DNA of 64,000 bases from positions 6,148,187 through 6,212,186 of the forward strand of contig NC_079474.1 of NCBI RefSeq assembly GCF_026230105.1, in the 5' to 3' direction. Source of the stretch: Diorhabda sublineata. Its lineage: Eukaryota; Arthropoda; Insecta; Coleoptera; Chrysomelidae. The number at the start of each line of letters is the position of its first letter. Within the stretch, counting starts at the first letter, position 1. This document shows positions 46,150 to 58,689 of the stretch, in pieces. Made by a program: the position numbers and the translations under genes. The notes beneath the pieces are model-generated. The model did no database searches, was not told the DNA's origin, and saw nothing but the letters and a program-made list of their open reading frames with translations.

Positions 46150-47280
46150 TACGTCTCACAATTCTGGTGGTGTAAATTGAATTCTTCACCTGATATTGTG
46201 CTTACAGGATGAGTTTTTTTTCGACTCCAGCAAACTTTTAAATTCAAATAATATTTCCAAAGTCAACTATCAAACATGAATCAGAGCTACCAACCGACCA
46301 CCAGCGTTACAGTGTAATTATCCTAATGTAATAAGTTTTAACAACGTACTTGTATCTTAATATTTTTTTTGTTATATTGGTGATTAAGGCAAGTATAACA
46401 TTGGATTATAGCACCCGCCTGACTTCATCTGCGTGAGTTATGACCTATAATAAATCATATACTATTATTCGGATAAGAAACTTTTCTTATCACCGCTCGT
46501 ACTGAGATTAAGGGAAGAAACTAATCAATTTTACGTTCAAATCGTACTAGTAAATTTGTATGAAAAATGTGTGAAATTAGGAAATAAAACTCGATAAACG
46601 AGAAAGGAAACTAATATGTACCATATCAAATAATTATCATTTTAAGTCGTTCATTATCAACAATTTCCTCTTTTGATTTAGATAAGAACCAGCATTTATT
46701 GCATTGCTATTATTGAAAACAAAGATTTGCTATTGAAAAAATTACAATACGAAAAATCCAAAAAAAAAATCAGTACTAGAACAAAAATTACCTGTTGTTA
46801 ACTGAAGTATGATTAATAATAATAATTTTAGGGTTCGTATGACCATTCGAATTAAACGAGGAAGTTCCTATGTAAAAATGCCGCTAAAATCGCGAATGCG
46901 AGCATCGAGCGCGCGTGAGTCGAGCGCGAGTGAATCGAGCACAAAGTGGTTCGAGTGCACAGATTATATAAGAGGTGCACAGATTTGCAGGTATCTTCAA
47001 TCCCTTTATTTAGCTTCAAATGTTTTTCAACGTAAATAAAAGAAGAAAAATTATAAAGGAGTAACAACAGAGTAACAAAGAGTTGATACTTTCTCATCAA
47101 TACGATTATAGTCATAGTCTCCTAACCTAACCTAACCTAACTTAACCATTTTTAACTTACAAGGCTTTGTTGTGGTGAATTCCAAATTAGCAATTTTTTA
47201 ATTATTTTGAACTCAATACCAAAAATGCACTAATTCTTGAAAAAAATAATTATTTATATCAATTTTGTTCAATATTTTAT
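46150..47280. other. cnn intron 1, mostly unassigned
   Basis: 46895-46950 has a short GC-rich tandem repeat (GTGAGTCGAGCGCGAGTGAA). 47121-47147 is (CCTAA)n, the telomere-type unit. No protein motif seen. Confidence 0.35.
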
Positions 47281-47283
47281 ATA

Positions 47284-47975
47284 CCAGGATATATTGAAAA
47301 ATTCTTAGCCTACTATAGAACCAAACAAAATTTCATTGTCAAAATATTTTATTACTCAACACATTCTCCTCTTAATTGGATACATTTATTACAGTAAACC
47401 TGCAACGTCTCTAGTTTCAGTTGAGGAAAAAGATGACAGTCAGGCGGAGCCAAATATGGTGAATAAGGGGGGTATTTTAGTAATTCAAAGCCCAAATCAC
47501 TGATTTTTTGGATGGCAATATGAGATTTGTGTGCATGGGCGTTGTTCAAAACACCTTTGGATAGCTTTCCGAATCTTTTCTCCTTAATTTTTTTCCGTAG
47601 AGTGGTTAGTAATGTCAAATAGTAATCTACAGTTATTGTTCTACCCTTATCCAAAAAATCAATCATGAATACTCCATGGCAATCCCAAAAAACTGAATCA
47701 AAAACTTTTCCAGCAGATTTTTGGACACGAAACTTTTTAGGTCTTGGAGTGTCGCCATTCCATCGATTGTTGCTTTGTTTCTGGATCATAGAAATGTACC
47801 CAAGTCTCATCCATAATAACAATTCGGTTTATGAAATCTACATCGTTTTCAAATCGAACCCTTGCACGCTTTTGGTCAACATTCAAACATTTGGGGATCC
47901 ATTTTGCAGCAATTTTTCTCATGTCCAAATTGACTTGAACTATATTATGAACGCGTTCGTATGAAATATATTAAG
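47284..47975 (-). mobile_element. mariner copy 2 of family M1, 5' truncated
   Basis: The left end CCAGGATATATTGAAAAATT follows TA and matches copy 1. Read leftwards: MDMRKIAAKWIPKCLNVDQK, RIVIMDETWVHFYDPETKQQ (D1), RPKKFRVQKSAGKVFDSVFW, DCHGVFMIDFLDKGRTIT, NNAHAHKSHIAIQKISDL (D2 region, Asp lost) and PPYSPYLAPPDCHLFPQLK (D3). The first HTH is missing; similarity stops at about 47973, where an RTE fragment begins. Confidence 0.85.
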
Positions 47976-47989
47976 ATAGCAAAATTAAA

Positions 47990-48400
47990 ATCTACAAAAC
48001 TTGTATCAGACCCACGTACGGCACGGAAGTCCGAGAGGACACCAACAAGACGAAACAAATGCTGAGGGTGGCCGAAATGAAAACACTGAGAACAATAGTG
48101 GGGAAAACAAGAAGAAACAGAGTAAAAAACACCGATGTCAAAGAGCAGTGCGGGATACAAGACATTGTAAGATTGGGAAGACAACGTAAGAGGCAGTGGT
48201 ACAACTATGTAAGACGGTTGGACGAGAACAGACTTCCGAGACTTCCTAGAAAACAACCCGCCCGGCTCAAGGCCTCCCGGGCGACCACCTAAAAGGTGGA
48301 AAGATAATTGGCAATCCACCAGGAAAAGATGCAGAGGTAGCTTCATAATTAACAGATCAACAGATCTCCAAGAAGTAGAAGAAGAAAAATATAAAAGATA
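47990..48400 (+). mobile_element. RTE-like 3' fragment
   Basis: TYGTEVREDTNKTKQMLRVA, EMKTLRTIVGKTRRNRVKNT, EQCGIQDIVRLGRQRKRQWY and NYVRRLDENRLPRL, then a degraded PPGRPP-KRW block and AGAAGTAGAAGAAG. Same group as 28036-28440 but a different subfamily. A retroelement end fused to a mariner breakpoint. Confidence 0.75.
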
Positions 48401-48409
48401 ATGGGTAGT

Positions 48410-49385
48410 ATATATTACTGGGTGACTGTTGCGTAGTTGGATTATTAATCTAGATGTTTCTATAATAATTAACTAAACGAAACTATTCTAGAATTATTTC
48501 AAGATCATACTCAAAGCAGTAGCTCACACTATAGCAGTTAATCGATGACAAAGGTGTGTAGCCATCGAAGTTAACCCTTAAAAAGAAGACAAGACGTCCA
48601 AGAATATCACATAGAACCAAGTTACGCGAAACACAAGGAGAACCTGTCCTGGAATGGATTTTTTACGGGACGGGATTTTTTATGTATGAGCAGTTAGTTG
48701 AATAGCACTGCTGGTGGTAGAAAAGTGAAGTATTAGTTATTAAAGTGTTTTTAGTGTTGTAATTAGCGTGATTAGTGATGTAATAAGATGCAATAAATTT
48801 TATCCCCGAACCTTAACGTCAGAAACATCAAAGTCAAAATTCATAATATTTTTCATTAGATATGATATCGAGTTTGATTACAACGTTTTGAAATTTAGTA
48901 TGTAGATGAATCAGAAACGAGGCGACGTCATAAAATTTCCATTTTAAAGTTATCAGAAAGCAAATAATCTGAGATGTTTGCCAAACAACTATAGAGCCAA
49001 TAACAACAAATAAAGCCGAATGTTGATTAATCGAAAAATATTACTAAGATGAAATGGAACACATACATCATATATTTATGTTACAGATGTAATTATTCTG
49101 TTTAAATTTGGGAAACATTTAGAGATTTTTAAATCAAAATTTGAATGTTATACAGTGAGACCATGTAATAACGCATAATTATTATATTATTATAATACGA
49201 GCGTAGCGATTGGTGTTATTTATCCGAATCTACAGTGTTGAAAATTTCTTTTACTAAAAATGTGTAGAAAGTTTTGACTCAAAACAATTTAATAAATTTA
49301 CTGAACAAAATAATTCCAATCAGTTTGAGAAAATCACAGAACATTTACTAAGCGATAATAGAAAATTCTATTAGTAATTTTTTTA
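48410..49385. other. cnn intron 1, nothing recognised
   Basis: AT-rich; no frame or repeat assigned. Confidence 0.25.
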
Positions 49386-49387
49386 TA

Positions 49388-50949
49388 CAGTGGGTTATAT
49401 ATTCGACCGACAAAGCTCTACCACCGGGAGAGATCTCTATAAATGATTAAATTTTAATATAGGAATACGAACCCTTACGGAGCCTAGTTGCTGAGAAATC
49501 AAGAACAAACAAACTTTCGAAAAATTTAACTAGTGGCGCGCTGTTAGGGTTAGTTGTCACTTTTATCCCCCTATTTTTTACGTCACTGAAGCAAATTGTT
49601 TTTTAATTTTGTTTCAAATTGCCTGATTATTTTCAGCTGAAAAACTAATAACCTTTTATGGAGCTAAAATGAACGGTGTTGTAGAAATTTGCCTCTAAAC
49701 AAAAGTCTGCAGGTAATTAAATATTACTCAATATTTCTAAATTTATAATCTAGTAGGCACGTGACATATTTTCCATTCTACTGTATGGAAAGTTTTGAAA
49801 GAACAAGTGTTACATCCATACAAATTTTCAAACTGGTATTTACAAAGTGTGAAAATCGTAATTTTCCAAAATATGTGTTGTATACCAACGAGGCCAGATT
49901 ACTAGGGAAGGAATTTTCAACTCTAGTTGTTTCAACATAGTCACATTTGGGATAAAGAAAATCCGCACTTTGTTGGTGAAAGCATAAATATTCGGTTAAT
50001 GTGTGGGTGAGTTTGGTTGGAGATTGCTTAATCGGGCCTAAAATTTTACCAAATAAATTAAATAAATTTATACGCGTTTTCTGGAAGAAATATTCGATGA
50101 ATTGTTGGAGAATGTACCGTTAAATATTAGACAACATATGTGGTTTCAATACGATGGGACATCAGTTCATTTTGCTGCAGCAAGAAATTACTTAAACAGA
50201 CTTTTAGAGAAAAATGGATTGTTCGGGATGGACCCAATTGTTGGCCTCCATCGAATCTGAACAAGATCTAATAGCTAGAATTCAAGCTGCGGTAGAAATC
50301 AGTCAATTTCATCCAGATTTATTCTCAAAGACACGTTTTTCAATGACAAAACGGTGTAATAATTGTATTGAAGTTAGCGACCAAAAGTTTGAACAACTAC
50401 TGTAACTTTGTCAATTTTGTAAATGTCGTAATACAGTGTTGTTTAAATTTAATTTGTGCTATTACTATTTTTATTTTCATTGCCAATTTTGTTATTAACA
50501 AGATAATGAACAATTTTTATTTATTTTGAGCTAGAATTAAATGAATAATTAATTAATTTGTAAATTACTTACGCTCTTGCAGACTTTTGTTTAGTGGCAA
50601 ATGTCTACAACACCGTTCATTCTAGCTCCATAAAAGGTTATTAGTTTTTTAACTAGAAATAATCAGGCAATTTAAAAAACAATTAAAAAAAGAATTTGCT
50701 CCAGTGGCGTAAAATTTTTCAAAAGTTTGTTCATGTCAAAATATTAATTTATTAAGGAGCATACTGGTCACCAAATTTGAAAAAAAAAATTTGAAGGCGT
50801 TCTTGATTTATGACAAATTTTTAAAATTTTGAGCATCCTATATCTCAGCAACTAGGCCCCGTAAGGGTTCGTATTCCTATATCAAAATGAATTATTTATT
50901 GAGATCGTTCTGTGGTAGAGCGTTGTCGGTCGAATATAAAAACACCCTG
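49388..50949 (+). mobile_element. mariner-like element with long TIRs and TA duplication
   Basis: Ends CAGTGGGTTATATATTCGAC and (reversed) CAGGGTGTTTTTATATTCGA are flanked by TA (49386-49387, 50950-50951). The arms match with indels over about 350 bp each (shared GGAATACGAACCCTTACGG and TTTTATGGAGCTA.AATGAA). The interior 49860-50405 reads YTNEARLL (D1 region damaged), VNVWVSLVGDCLIGPKILPN, MWFQYDGTSVHFAAARNYLN (D2) and ESEQDLIARIQAAVEISQFH, to a CIEVSDQKFEQLL-stop tail. The D3 segment is deleted. No HTH is found. Confidence 0.88.
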
Positions 50950-50959
50950 TATAATTTTG

Positions 50960-52025
50960 TAATTTTATTCAAATATTTATCATCAGCATTCTTAGTAAAT
51001 TTACTATGCAGTGTTGTAACTTTACCACTCAATTAAACTACACTCTGAAGGAAACTCGATTTTCGAAAAACGATTTTTGAAAATTTTCAATTTTCTTAGC
51101 GAAAAGTTACAAAAAAATCTTATTTTCAGTTTTCTTTCTCCAACGACACCTCACAAACAAATGAAATAATTTCGACCAGACTACCGGCGATCGACGTGGT
51201 TTTTTGAGGTTAAGAGCTGATAAGTTTTTGAAATCGATCAGTAGAGTCGTTTAAAAATTATTACAAAAGGGCCACATTAAAAAATCGATTTTGTTGCTTA
51301 TTCTTTAGGCTCATTTGAACATTTTTCAATGTAGCAACTGAATATTCTCTCCATTTTTCGCGTAACAAGTCGAGTTTAAGCTAGCATGTGTCAAGAAAAT
51401 TACTGCCAGTATAAAAAACTCGTCTGGTCTTTTTTTTCAAATTTTCGGTAGTACTCAGTTGCAGCAACAAATTTTGATTCACTAATTGACTCGGTATTTA
51501 TTGATTTATCGAAATTTTACGCTAGCTTTATATGAATTTAGCAATAATTGCGATTTTTCGCGAACGGCTTAAGCAACAAAATCGCGGTTTCAGGAACTAA
51601 ATAGCAACAAAAAAGCTACAAATTTTTAAATTAAATTAGAGTTAAATTTGGCAAATCAATAGATTGAAATCACCATCTTTGTGTAACTGATACGCATAAA
51701 AACATTAAAATACCAACAATTTTCCTGAAGTTATCAAGACCGAGCAATAAAAATAGAATTAAAAATGTATTACAACGATATTATCGTTCCAGATTCTTCC
51801 AACAAAGAATGAACATATGTCAATAAACTGATCACATAAGATAGTCGGAAACCAGCTGTATCTTTATCTAGCATTCCAACAGATAACCGATGAAAAAGAA
51901 AATACGCACGCATCGTCACGGAGAAAACGACAATCCCAAAATGGTATCAATGTATTATATAAAATCCTTGTACGATGTACATCAAAATTCCTAGGATTCA
52001 TCAGGATTAAAGTGAATTATGTTTA
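50960..52025. other. cnn intron 1, unassigned repeat-like DNA
   Basis: 51050-51620 is low-complexity A/T-rich sequence with TTCGAAAAACGATTTTTGAA words, typical of non-coding element interiors, but no ends were found. Confidence 0.3.
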
Positions 52026-52029
52026 ATAC

Positions 52030-52860
52030 GAGATTTGCTACTTAAGTTTTGTGATAGACAAATAAAAACGAATATTTATAATTGGATATCGCTTTATTGT
52101 TTTTCAAAATACTCCCCATTAAAATCTATACACTTTTCCAAGCGTTTGAACCAATGGGTTTTAAAACGATATCGGGTTTGAATTTTTAAATGTTTGGGCA
52201 CGCCGTAGCATAACTTCCTCATAATGGGCACTCATAATACCGCTGATATCAATAAAAGTGTAATTTTTAATCTGTCCTCGTTTCTCCTTGCAATGCGCCA
52301 ATCGCTTGCTTACGTCACCAGCGCCGATGGAGTTTCGCTCGACAAGGTACATCAGCATCCTCGCCATGTTGTTTTGTTTCACCATCCTATCGCGTTGTAT
52401 TAGTTTTTGTTAGAATGTCGCGACCTGAATCGACAGAAGTTCGTTTTAAATAGTGTATTGTGCCAAAATGTACCAAAGCCACTATTAATACACCAAATTG
52501 CATATTCGAAAGTTGAAACTTACGATACAGAAACGTTGACCCCACAATTCATTTTTGATCTGTGGAAATAGGATGAAATCATTGGGTGTCAAACAAGGAC
52601 TTTACGATTCGATTCGATATTTTAACTGTTTTTGTTTGTGGAGGATTCGCCTTCTCCGATTGGTTTCGCTGATTTTTCAAACGTTTCTAACAAACAAATG
52701 CTGGTATACCATTCAGAATTGACGTTGCTCTAATGGAACTGCGGCGACATGTCCAGTTATCCAAAAAACACATGCGGCCATTTGCTTCGAAGTGTTTCAA
52801 GCGCGAACAACTTTTGTTAGATTTGACCATACAATCGATTGTTGTTGAAAGTATCAACCT
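52030..52860 (-). mobile_element. mariner copy of family M2, in two blocks
   Basis: 52030-52160 matches the M2 3' end at 41870-42000 (AGACAAATAAAAACGAATAT). 52560-52860 reads leftwards SRSKHFEANGRMCFLDNWTC and related frames equal to 'VVRARSTSKQM...FFG.TGHVAAVPLEQR' and ISETNRRRRI. Between them (52165-52550) lies a minus frame MVKQNNMARMLMYLVERNSI GAGDVSKRLAH of uncertain origin. Confidence 0.7.
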
Positions 52861-52864
52861 AAGT

Positions 52865-53545
52865 ACGAACAATCTACAAATACAAACAGGACACAATAGA
52901 CACCTAAAGAGATAATGCGGCGTGCGGATTTTGGACCAAAGGACCGGAGGACCAACATTCTCTCGAAACGGTAAAGAAAAGGGTACACAATCGATCCTTT
53001 GGATCGCAGTGTATATGATACCCCAATATCTTAATACAATACACAGTCTGGTAAAGATGTAGTTGGAAGAAAACTTCGGGGCACACACTTAAGAAGCTCT
53101 TGCTTGGTAGTGAAATGAGGTTACAGTGGATTTGGTGTTTTGTCTGTGATAAGCTCGATGAAGTTGCTAGCGGAACCGAGCAGTAGTTGAAAAGAAGATC
53201 GATTATTATCGTACTGTTACAAAGGAAAACCCATCGTGATCGTTTGGTACCGGAGTGCAACTGATTATAAATGGAAATGAATGAGTTCAATAAGTGGTTA
53301 GAGGAATAATTCTCAGAAGAAGGAAAACTTTTAAAAAGTGGAATCAAATTTGTAGTAGATGTATTTTACAATTGATTTGAGAAATAAGTTACTGGACAAT
53401 TAATTATCATACTTCAAAGGATTTTCCTAAAAATCAACTATAAAATGAAGCAGGTTGTGAAAAAAAATATATCAAATGGTATTTTGTAAAACTTTGAGAA
53501 TATGTAGTTTCAAATAAATAAATCTAAACTACACTGATTTTATAG
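52865..53545 (+). mobile_element. RNase-H-type non-LTR tail, inverted relative to 34935-35600
   Basis: NNLQIQTGHNRHLKR and the untranslated sequence up to 53540 (CCCATCGTGATCGTTTGGTA, GGTATTTTGTAAAACTTTGA) are the reverse complement partner of 34935-35600. The two copies are about 17.3 kb apart in the same intron in opposite orientation. Confidence 0.8.
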
Positions 53546-53579
53546 TGAATAGGATTGAGTGAACCTTCAACATTTTTGA

Positions 53580-53880
53580 TTTGGATAAGGAAGAAATCAT
53601 CACGGCGGATTATCTATCAATTCCATGTTTTGACTGTTCAAAAACGTTTGTTTGAACTGAGTGTATTAGAGCTCATGGTCGCGAATTCGTCTTCTCTGAT
53701 TGGTTTCGCTGATTTTTCAAACGGTTCTAGTAAACAAATGCTGGTGTAGCATTCAGAATTGACGTTTCTCTAATGGAACGGCGGCGACATGTCCAGTTAT
53801 CCAGAAAACACAGGCGACCATTTGCTTCGAAGTGTTTCGAGCGCGAACATCTTTGTTAGATTTGGATTCTCTTGAAGTTA
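53580..53880 (-). mobile_element. mariner fragment of family M2
   Basis: Shares TGATTGGTTTCGCTGATTTT, CAAACAAATGCTGGTRTA and GCGGCGACATGTCCAGTTAT with 52640-52860, same orientation, about 1 kb apart. Only the centre of the transposase is represented. Confidence 0.8.
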
Positions 53881-53889
53881 ATTATGTTC

Positions 53890-55620
53890 AATAATCCAGT
53901 AACGTTTTTGTTCAGTTTCCAAAAAAAAATGTGGTTTTGTACGTATATGCCCAGAGTCACTCCAATATCAATTATAGCTGTATCGTTGGATTTACGTGTA
54001 ACGTTATTGGCAAAAGCATTTTGTGGTTATGATTATCTCAAGAAAATCCTATTTACATTTTTTAATCAGGGTTTGTCCTTTACAGGTTTTCGAAATATCC
54101 CAAAGGATTAGTATCACTCCAATATCTACAATTAAGGAAATTAACTGTAACATATACCATGAACATGGCTCTAAATAATGTAGGATTTTAATCATTAGTT
54201 ATGTCTTTGGTCGGTCAGTCTTCGAGTGCACTTGTTCAAAATCGTCCAAGCTGCTATTTTGGTAATTTAATCATAAGTTCTTGTAGGATCCTTGTAACCT
54301 TCTCTAATTATGGAGTACGAGCACCTTTACAAGTAATTGCTTTCAAATTTATCGATCCATAAATTCTTAGTTACTTGTCATATTTCTGCAGGTTTAAATA
54401 ACAATATGTTCCGATGTCACAGAAAAAATACTTCTTATCAACATGAAGTAATGATTTGACCTTGAAAAGAAGTGCTGCTCCATAAGGGCTAATTTTCGAG
54501 GCATTAAAATTGCTAGTGGAAAATGTAGTGAGGGTTCGAGAATAACAGTGAAGACAGTAGTTCGATGATTTAGAATAGAGTGAATTTTTTGACAAGGCGA
54601 TTGGGATTACATGGACAGAAGGACGATGGTCGAAGAACTAGGTATTGACATGCAGAGTGATCAATTCTGGTGTGATGTAGAACTCTGCCAGAGTGCTAAA
54701 GAATGACACTAGTCTCACTTCAAAAAATAATTGCCTTACATAACTTAGATTAGCTTAGGTTGAGCATTCTAGTTAGAGAGAAAATCTCTAAAAGGGTCTA
54801 CTTTTCGACAGTTTTACGGTGGAATATTTTATATAGTCCACTATTTACATTCATTTAATATTAATTTACCTAGAGGTTATTAGAAAATAAATAAATGATA
54901 TACTCATTAAATTTTAATCTCAATTTTATGTAATACAAATAAAATGAGTAATTATATCTTAATTTCATTTATATTTAGCAACTGTATAATATAATTTAAA
55001 TTGATATGAAATTAATACTTAGAAAGTATTAATGTTCTAAACTAATTTTCGAAATTTTCATCTTCATTGACACCACCTTCTAGAAACTTTTCAAGCCTGA
55101 TAAGATTTTCAGAGCAAATCGATTTTCTTCTTACTCAATGAAGTTATTTGATATTGAACAAGGCAACTTGGAATACAAAAAGCAATGTGTTAAAATTGTG
55201 GCCAGATGAAGCCTCAGCTGATCGTGCAACATCTCGCAATTGCAACTTAAAACACTAGCCAAAAGTGTATTGTTTCCACTACAAAATACCGGATAATCCG
55301 GAAAAATCCCAAAACAGATAAATTTCAATCCACAAAATCTCAATAAGAGAAACATTAAATGGTTCATGCAAAACAAAACCTTTGATAGATAATCATAATC
55401 GAATTATGTTAAAAATTTCGCTTAATGAAGCATTCGAGAATAAGCTATACCACATAGAAAATGGAAGATGTTTTGGAATCTTTTTTCCAAACCTGAACGT
55501 AACTAGAGAATGTTATTTGGGATACCCTGTAAACGAGGGCGGTTTGGAGAAATAGTGATTTTCAATAAAAATGTATTACTTCCCAATTAGTTAATATGTA
55601 TGAAACTTTTACTCAGTTTC
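53890..55620. other. cnn intron 1, nothing recognised
   Basis: AT-rich with short frames. A 79-codon plus frame at 53872-54111 has no recognised relative. Confidence 0.25.
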
Positions 55621-55779
55621 TTTGTCATTTCGCGGAAAAAATAATTTTCAATCAACACTCGAAATCATCTTTTTTTCATCCCTATATTTATCAAACAACG
55701 AAAACTGTTTTATTGAAGTACCGAAGCTGATGTATATATCAAATTTATGTAAAATTTTGACAAATTACATTAGAAAAAT

Positions 55780-56240
55780 GGAGGAAAATATTCACTATAG
55801 CGAACTTCTAGTGTCAAAGCAGTTTGAAAGACGAGGGATACCCCTTGGTGATAAGGCGCGTGCTGGTAGTTCAGTTACTGTTCAACGAATTTGCGGAATG
55901 AGACAAATAATCGAAGAAGATCCAACACGCAACTATCAGGCGATTGAGGAAAGTGTTTGTATTGGAACAGCAAAATGTTTACCTGCAGTTCGTGCATCAG
56001 ATATATTTACGTGGTCGTCGTTTCACGGAGGATGAGATAGATATAGCAACGTTTCAATGGCGGTTTGTATAAAAGAACAAAGTCTTTAACGGCGTATCGT
56101 CAGTAAAAATCCTCCACGAGCAACTGGGTTTAAAAGAGAATGGACATCGCTTGATGATGAGGAGGGTGCTGGTAGTTCAGATTAAGATATAATTACGTGG
56201 TCGACGTTTCACGGAGGATGAAATAATTTAAGCAATTCAT
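55780..56240 (+). mobile_element. mariner-like N-terminal fragment with internal duplication
   Basis: MEENIHYSELLVSKQFERRG, DKARAGSSVTVQRICGMRQI and IEEDPTRNYQAIEESVCIGT fit an HTH-linker region ('F..G...L.D..RAGRPS......V..I.EEDPR.T...IAEE..IG'). The piece GTGCTGGTAGTTCAG...ACGTGGTCG.CGTTTCACGG is present twice (55861-56027 and 56169-56217). Confidence 0.5.
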
Positions 56241-56424
56241 AAATTTTTTTGAGAACAATCCTAAAATTTATACAAGCTTCATATACAAAATTGTTGTACT
56301 TTGAACATAAATTAAATAATTGTCGTAGAAAGACTAAAATTTATTTGTATACCATAATACAAACCGTCAACTTTTCTATAGGTTTTACATCTGATTTCGC
56401 CTAATATTATGAACTACCGCGGCT

Positions 56425-56505
56425 ATTGAAGAAGGGAACAAGCACTTGAACGGTACAGAGAAGCCTGATGTATGGTCAACTTTCGGTAAGATATAACACT
56501 AACAT
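56425..56505. repeat. dispersed repeat, partner at 17341-17430
   Basis: GGGAACAAGCACTTGAACGG, then AGAGAAGCCTGATGTATGGT. Same orientation as the partner copy. Confidence 0.6.
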
Positions 56506-56509
56506 TTGT

Positions 56510-57390
56510 AGATAAATAATTTAAACTAGAAACAAAGCTTATTTTTGTTTGTATGCATACGTAACTGTAGAAATTAATTACCTACCAAACGTTACGATTC
56601 CGAAAATTTGATAAAATTATAATTGAGACTTTACGATTGCATACATTTGGTAGTATGATGTAAACTTTCACTTCCTGTGATAAGAACTAGTAAACAAAGA
56701 CAAATGATAAATGTAAACTTTAAATAAAACACATTTCATAAATAAATATTTTTTGGGTCAATGATAACTAACAAAGGTCATTTACAACAATCAACTCCAA
56801 AGAGAAAAGAAAATAGGATATAACTATAATATTTATAAAGCCTCTTTAGTAGAATTCTATATAACGATCTTATGGATATATCTACAGCGCTGCACACTAG
56901 TTCCGTCCCTCATCCATGGTAGTTATCCCAACATAAAAGGATGTGTTATGATTAATAATTTGGTAATATGCATTTTACTCAAACTCCAGGAAAGAAAACG
57001 GTTAACCAGAATTCAATATCTAGCTATCGATAATCCTGGAAAGTATAAAGAGTTTACAGAAGTATTTAGTACCACATTTCTTGGATGGTCTTTGGGACCC
57101 TTACAGTCTTGGAGGAATTGGTCGCATTCATTGGACATGCTACCTATCTATTTCGGTAACGATTTGGAACGTGTTTAGCTTTCGCTGTAATGGACATTAC
57201 AATTCAAAACGAAATTATGAAGAATCATTCATGAAGCTCCAATTCAATTTCCTCATCTTCATAAACAAATTTGATATTTTTTTTTCTAAAGGAAGCCTAC
57301 AACTTAACGTTTGATCACAGAACACAGTCAATTTAACAAATTCCACTTCCGCTCCAGAGCGTGATTTACAACGGTCGCACAACTTTTTCG
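56510..57390. other. cnn intron 1, unassigned
   Basis: 56948-57314 has two overlapping plus frames with no recognised relative; the rest is AT-rich. Confidence 0.25.
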
Positions 57391-57394
57391 TCCA

Positions 57395-57520
57395 CTGGAT
57401 GCGACAATTGCTTCTCTAATGGTCACATCAAAACGCTAGGTTTAGTAGAGAGTGCAACGTGCAAATTCTGTTACGTAGAGGACGAAACCTCTTATCTAAA
57501 TTCTCTCGAAGTGTGAGAAA
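57395..57520 (+). mobile_element. non-LTR retrotransposon C-terminal fragment
   Basis: NCFSNGHIKTLGLVESATCK FCYVEDETSYL matches 'LTGH..L..HL..LGL.ES..CRFC..E.ETS.H.LC.C', the terminal zinc knuckle of RNase-H-bearing elements. Only the first Cys pair is kept. Confidence 0.55.
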
Positions 57521-57806
57521 CTAAAAGTCCAGATAACTACACCTGGTAGCGTATAAAATAGGTAATGAATATATTTGGTAGTAAGAGTCATACCATATTC
57601 TGAACTTTCTGGAAGGAGTAAGATTAATAGATCACCTTTAAACACAGATTATCTCGAGTGCTACAGTAAGAAAAGGGGATATAGTAAATCCATATTATAT
57701 ACATCAGTTAAACTACGTTATGGAATATTTGAACCACATTTTCTGTCACTTCAAAACGACATATTCTTTTGAAATTCTGCATTTATTCAGGATCGATTTC
57801 AGTACA

Positions 57807-57944
57807 CTAATTTAATAATTTTGTCTCATAGACGTTATCAAGTTTATCAGGTTTTACAATTTCATTCCTCACGTAATGTTCGTAGAGTAATATATCACCA
57901 TCGCGCACAATAGGACAAGCTTTTATTCCACTCAGTTTTAAAAC
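57807..57944 (-). other. unrecognised terminal-exon-like frame, 45 codons
   Basis: TTTGGAATATTTAG|G could be an acceptor. 45 clean codons follow, containing GIKACPIVRDGDILLYEHYV and RNEIVKPDKLDNVYETK, then TAG. It is unusually regular for this region but I do not recognise it. It may belong to the DNA-transposon remnant just upstream or be the last exon of a nested gene or pseudogene. Confidence 0.3.
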
Positions 57945-58650
57945 CTAAATATTCCAAAAATTTAACATTGGATAATTAAATTTTTAATACATACAGGAAA
58001 ATTTTTAATGAATTTATCCATTTTATGTTGAAAAGTTCAAATGTCACATAAAAACAATAGCAGAAATCTTGTAAAATCATATTGAACTTCCTTTTATATA
58101 CGAAAACCCGGATCCAAATTTTTAATTTAACCTCGTGTTTGCCATTATAATATGCATTATTATATGCAAAACCCTCTAGCGGTATTTCCACCATTTGAAT
58201 TAACACATCCGGGCTTAGGTTTGTCTATGATTAAACCAGTTCTTTCCCTAAATTCTCTCTGAATACGGGCTTTGTTTTCCTGAACAATTTCTTTATCTGT
58301 TCCTCGAGCTACTTTTTAATTGGTAATTTGAATGACAGATGTAAAAGGGATTTAAACATTCGTATCGCAAAACCGATAATCTGAATTCCAAATTTTTTGT
58401 TTTTATTTCTCTATTAATCATTTCGTCAATACAATTAAAATCCTTGAATGTTGCACTACAAATAAAGCATTTTTGTGTGGAGGTTGTGTCAGTAAGCGCA
58501 TTACATATTTTGCCGTCAATCAGTAGAAGACGATGACCTATAGTATCTACAGATATCCTACATTCTGAACTGGGGCTCCAAGTATCGCACCAAGTAAGGC
58601 AATAGATCCTTTTGGTCGCGGTGTATATGTTACAAAATTTCAGCAAAATC
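57945..58650 (-). mobile_element. DNA-transposon-like remnant with Cys pair (Transib/RAG1-like suspected)
   Basis: Read leftwards: SECRISVDTIGHRLLLIDGK, ICNALTDTTSTQKCFICSAT, FKDFNCIDEMINREIKTKNL, then shifted IQREFRERTGLIIDKPKPGC and VNSNGGNTARGFCI. I know this string pattern ('LIDGK.CNA.T.T.STQKCYICG..., GLIVDKPKPGFG.SNDGNTARRFF') as a repeated arthropod protein. I suspect the Transib/RAG1 group because of the zinc-binding Cys pair, but cannot show it. Related tail at 44500-44755. Confidence 0.45.
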
Positions 58651-58689
58651 GAGTTTATCTTTTCGGAATTTTATCCATAATATCGAGAC

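Noticed and set aside
47945..48346. 133-codon minus frame as a membrane protein
   Set aside because: It is antisense to an RTE-like fragment that reads clearly on the plus strand.
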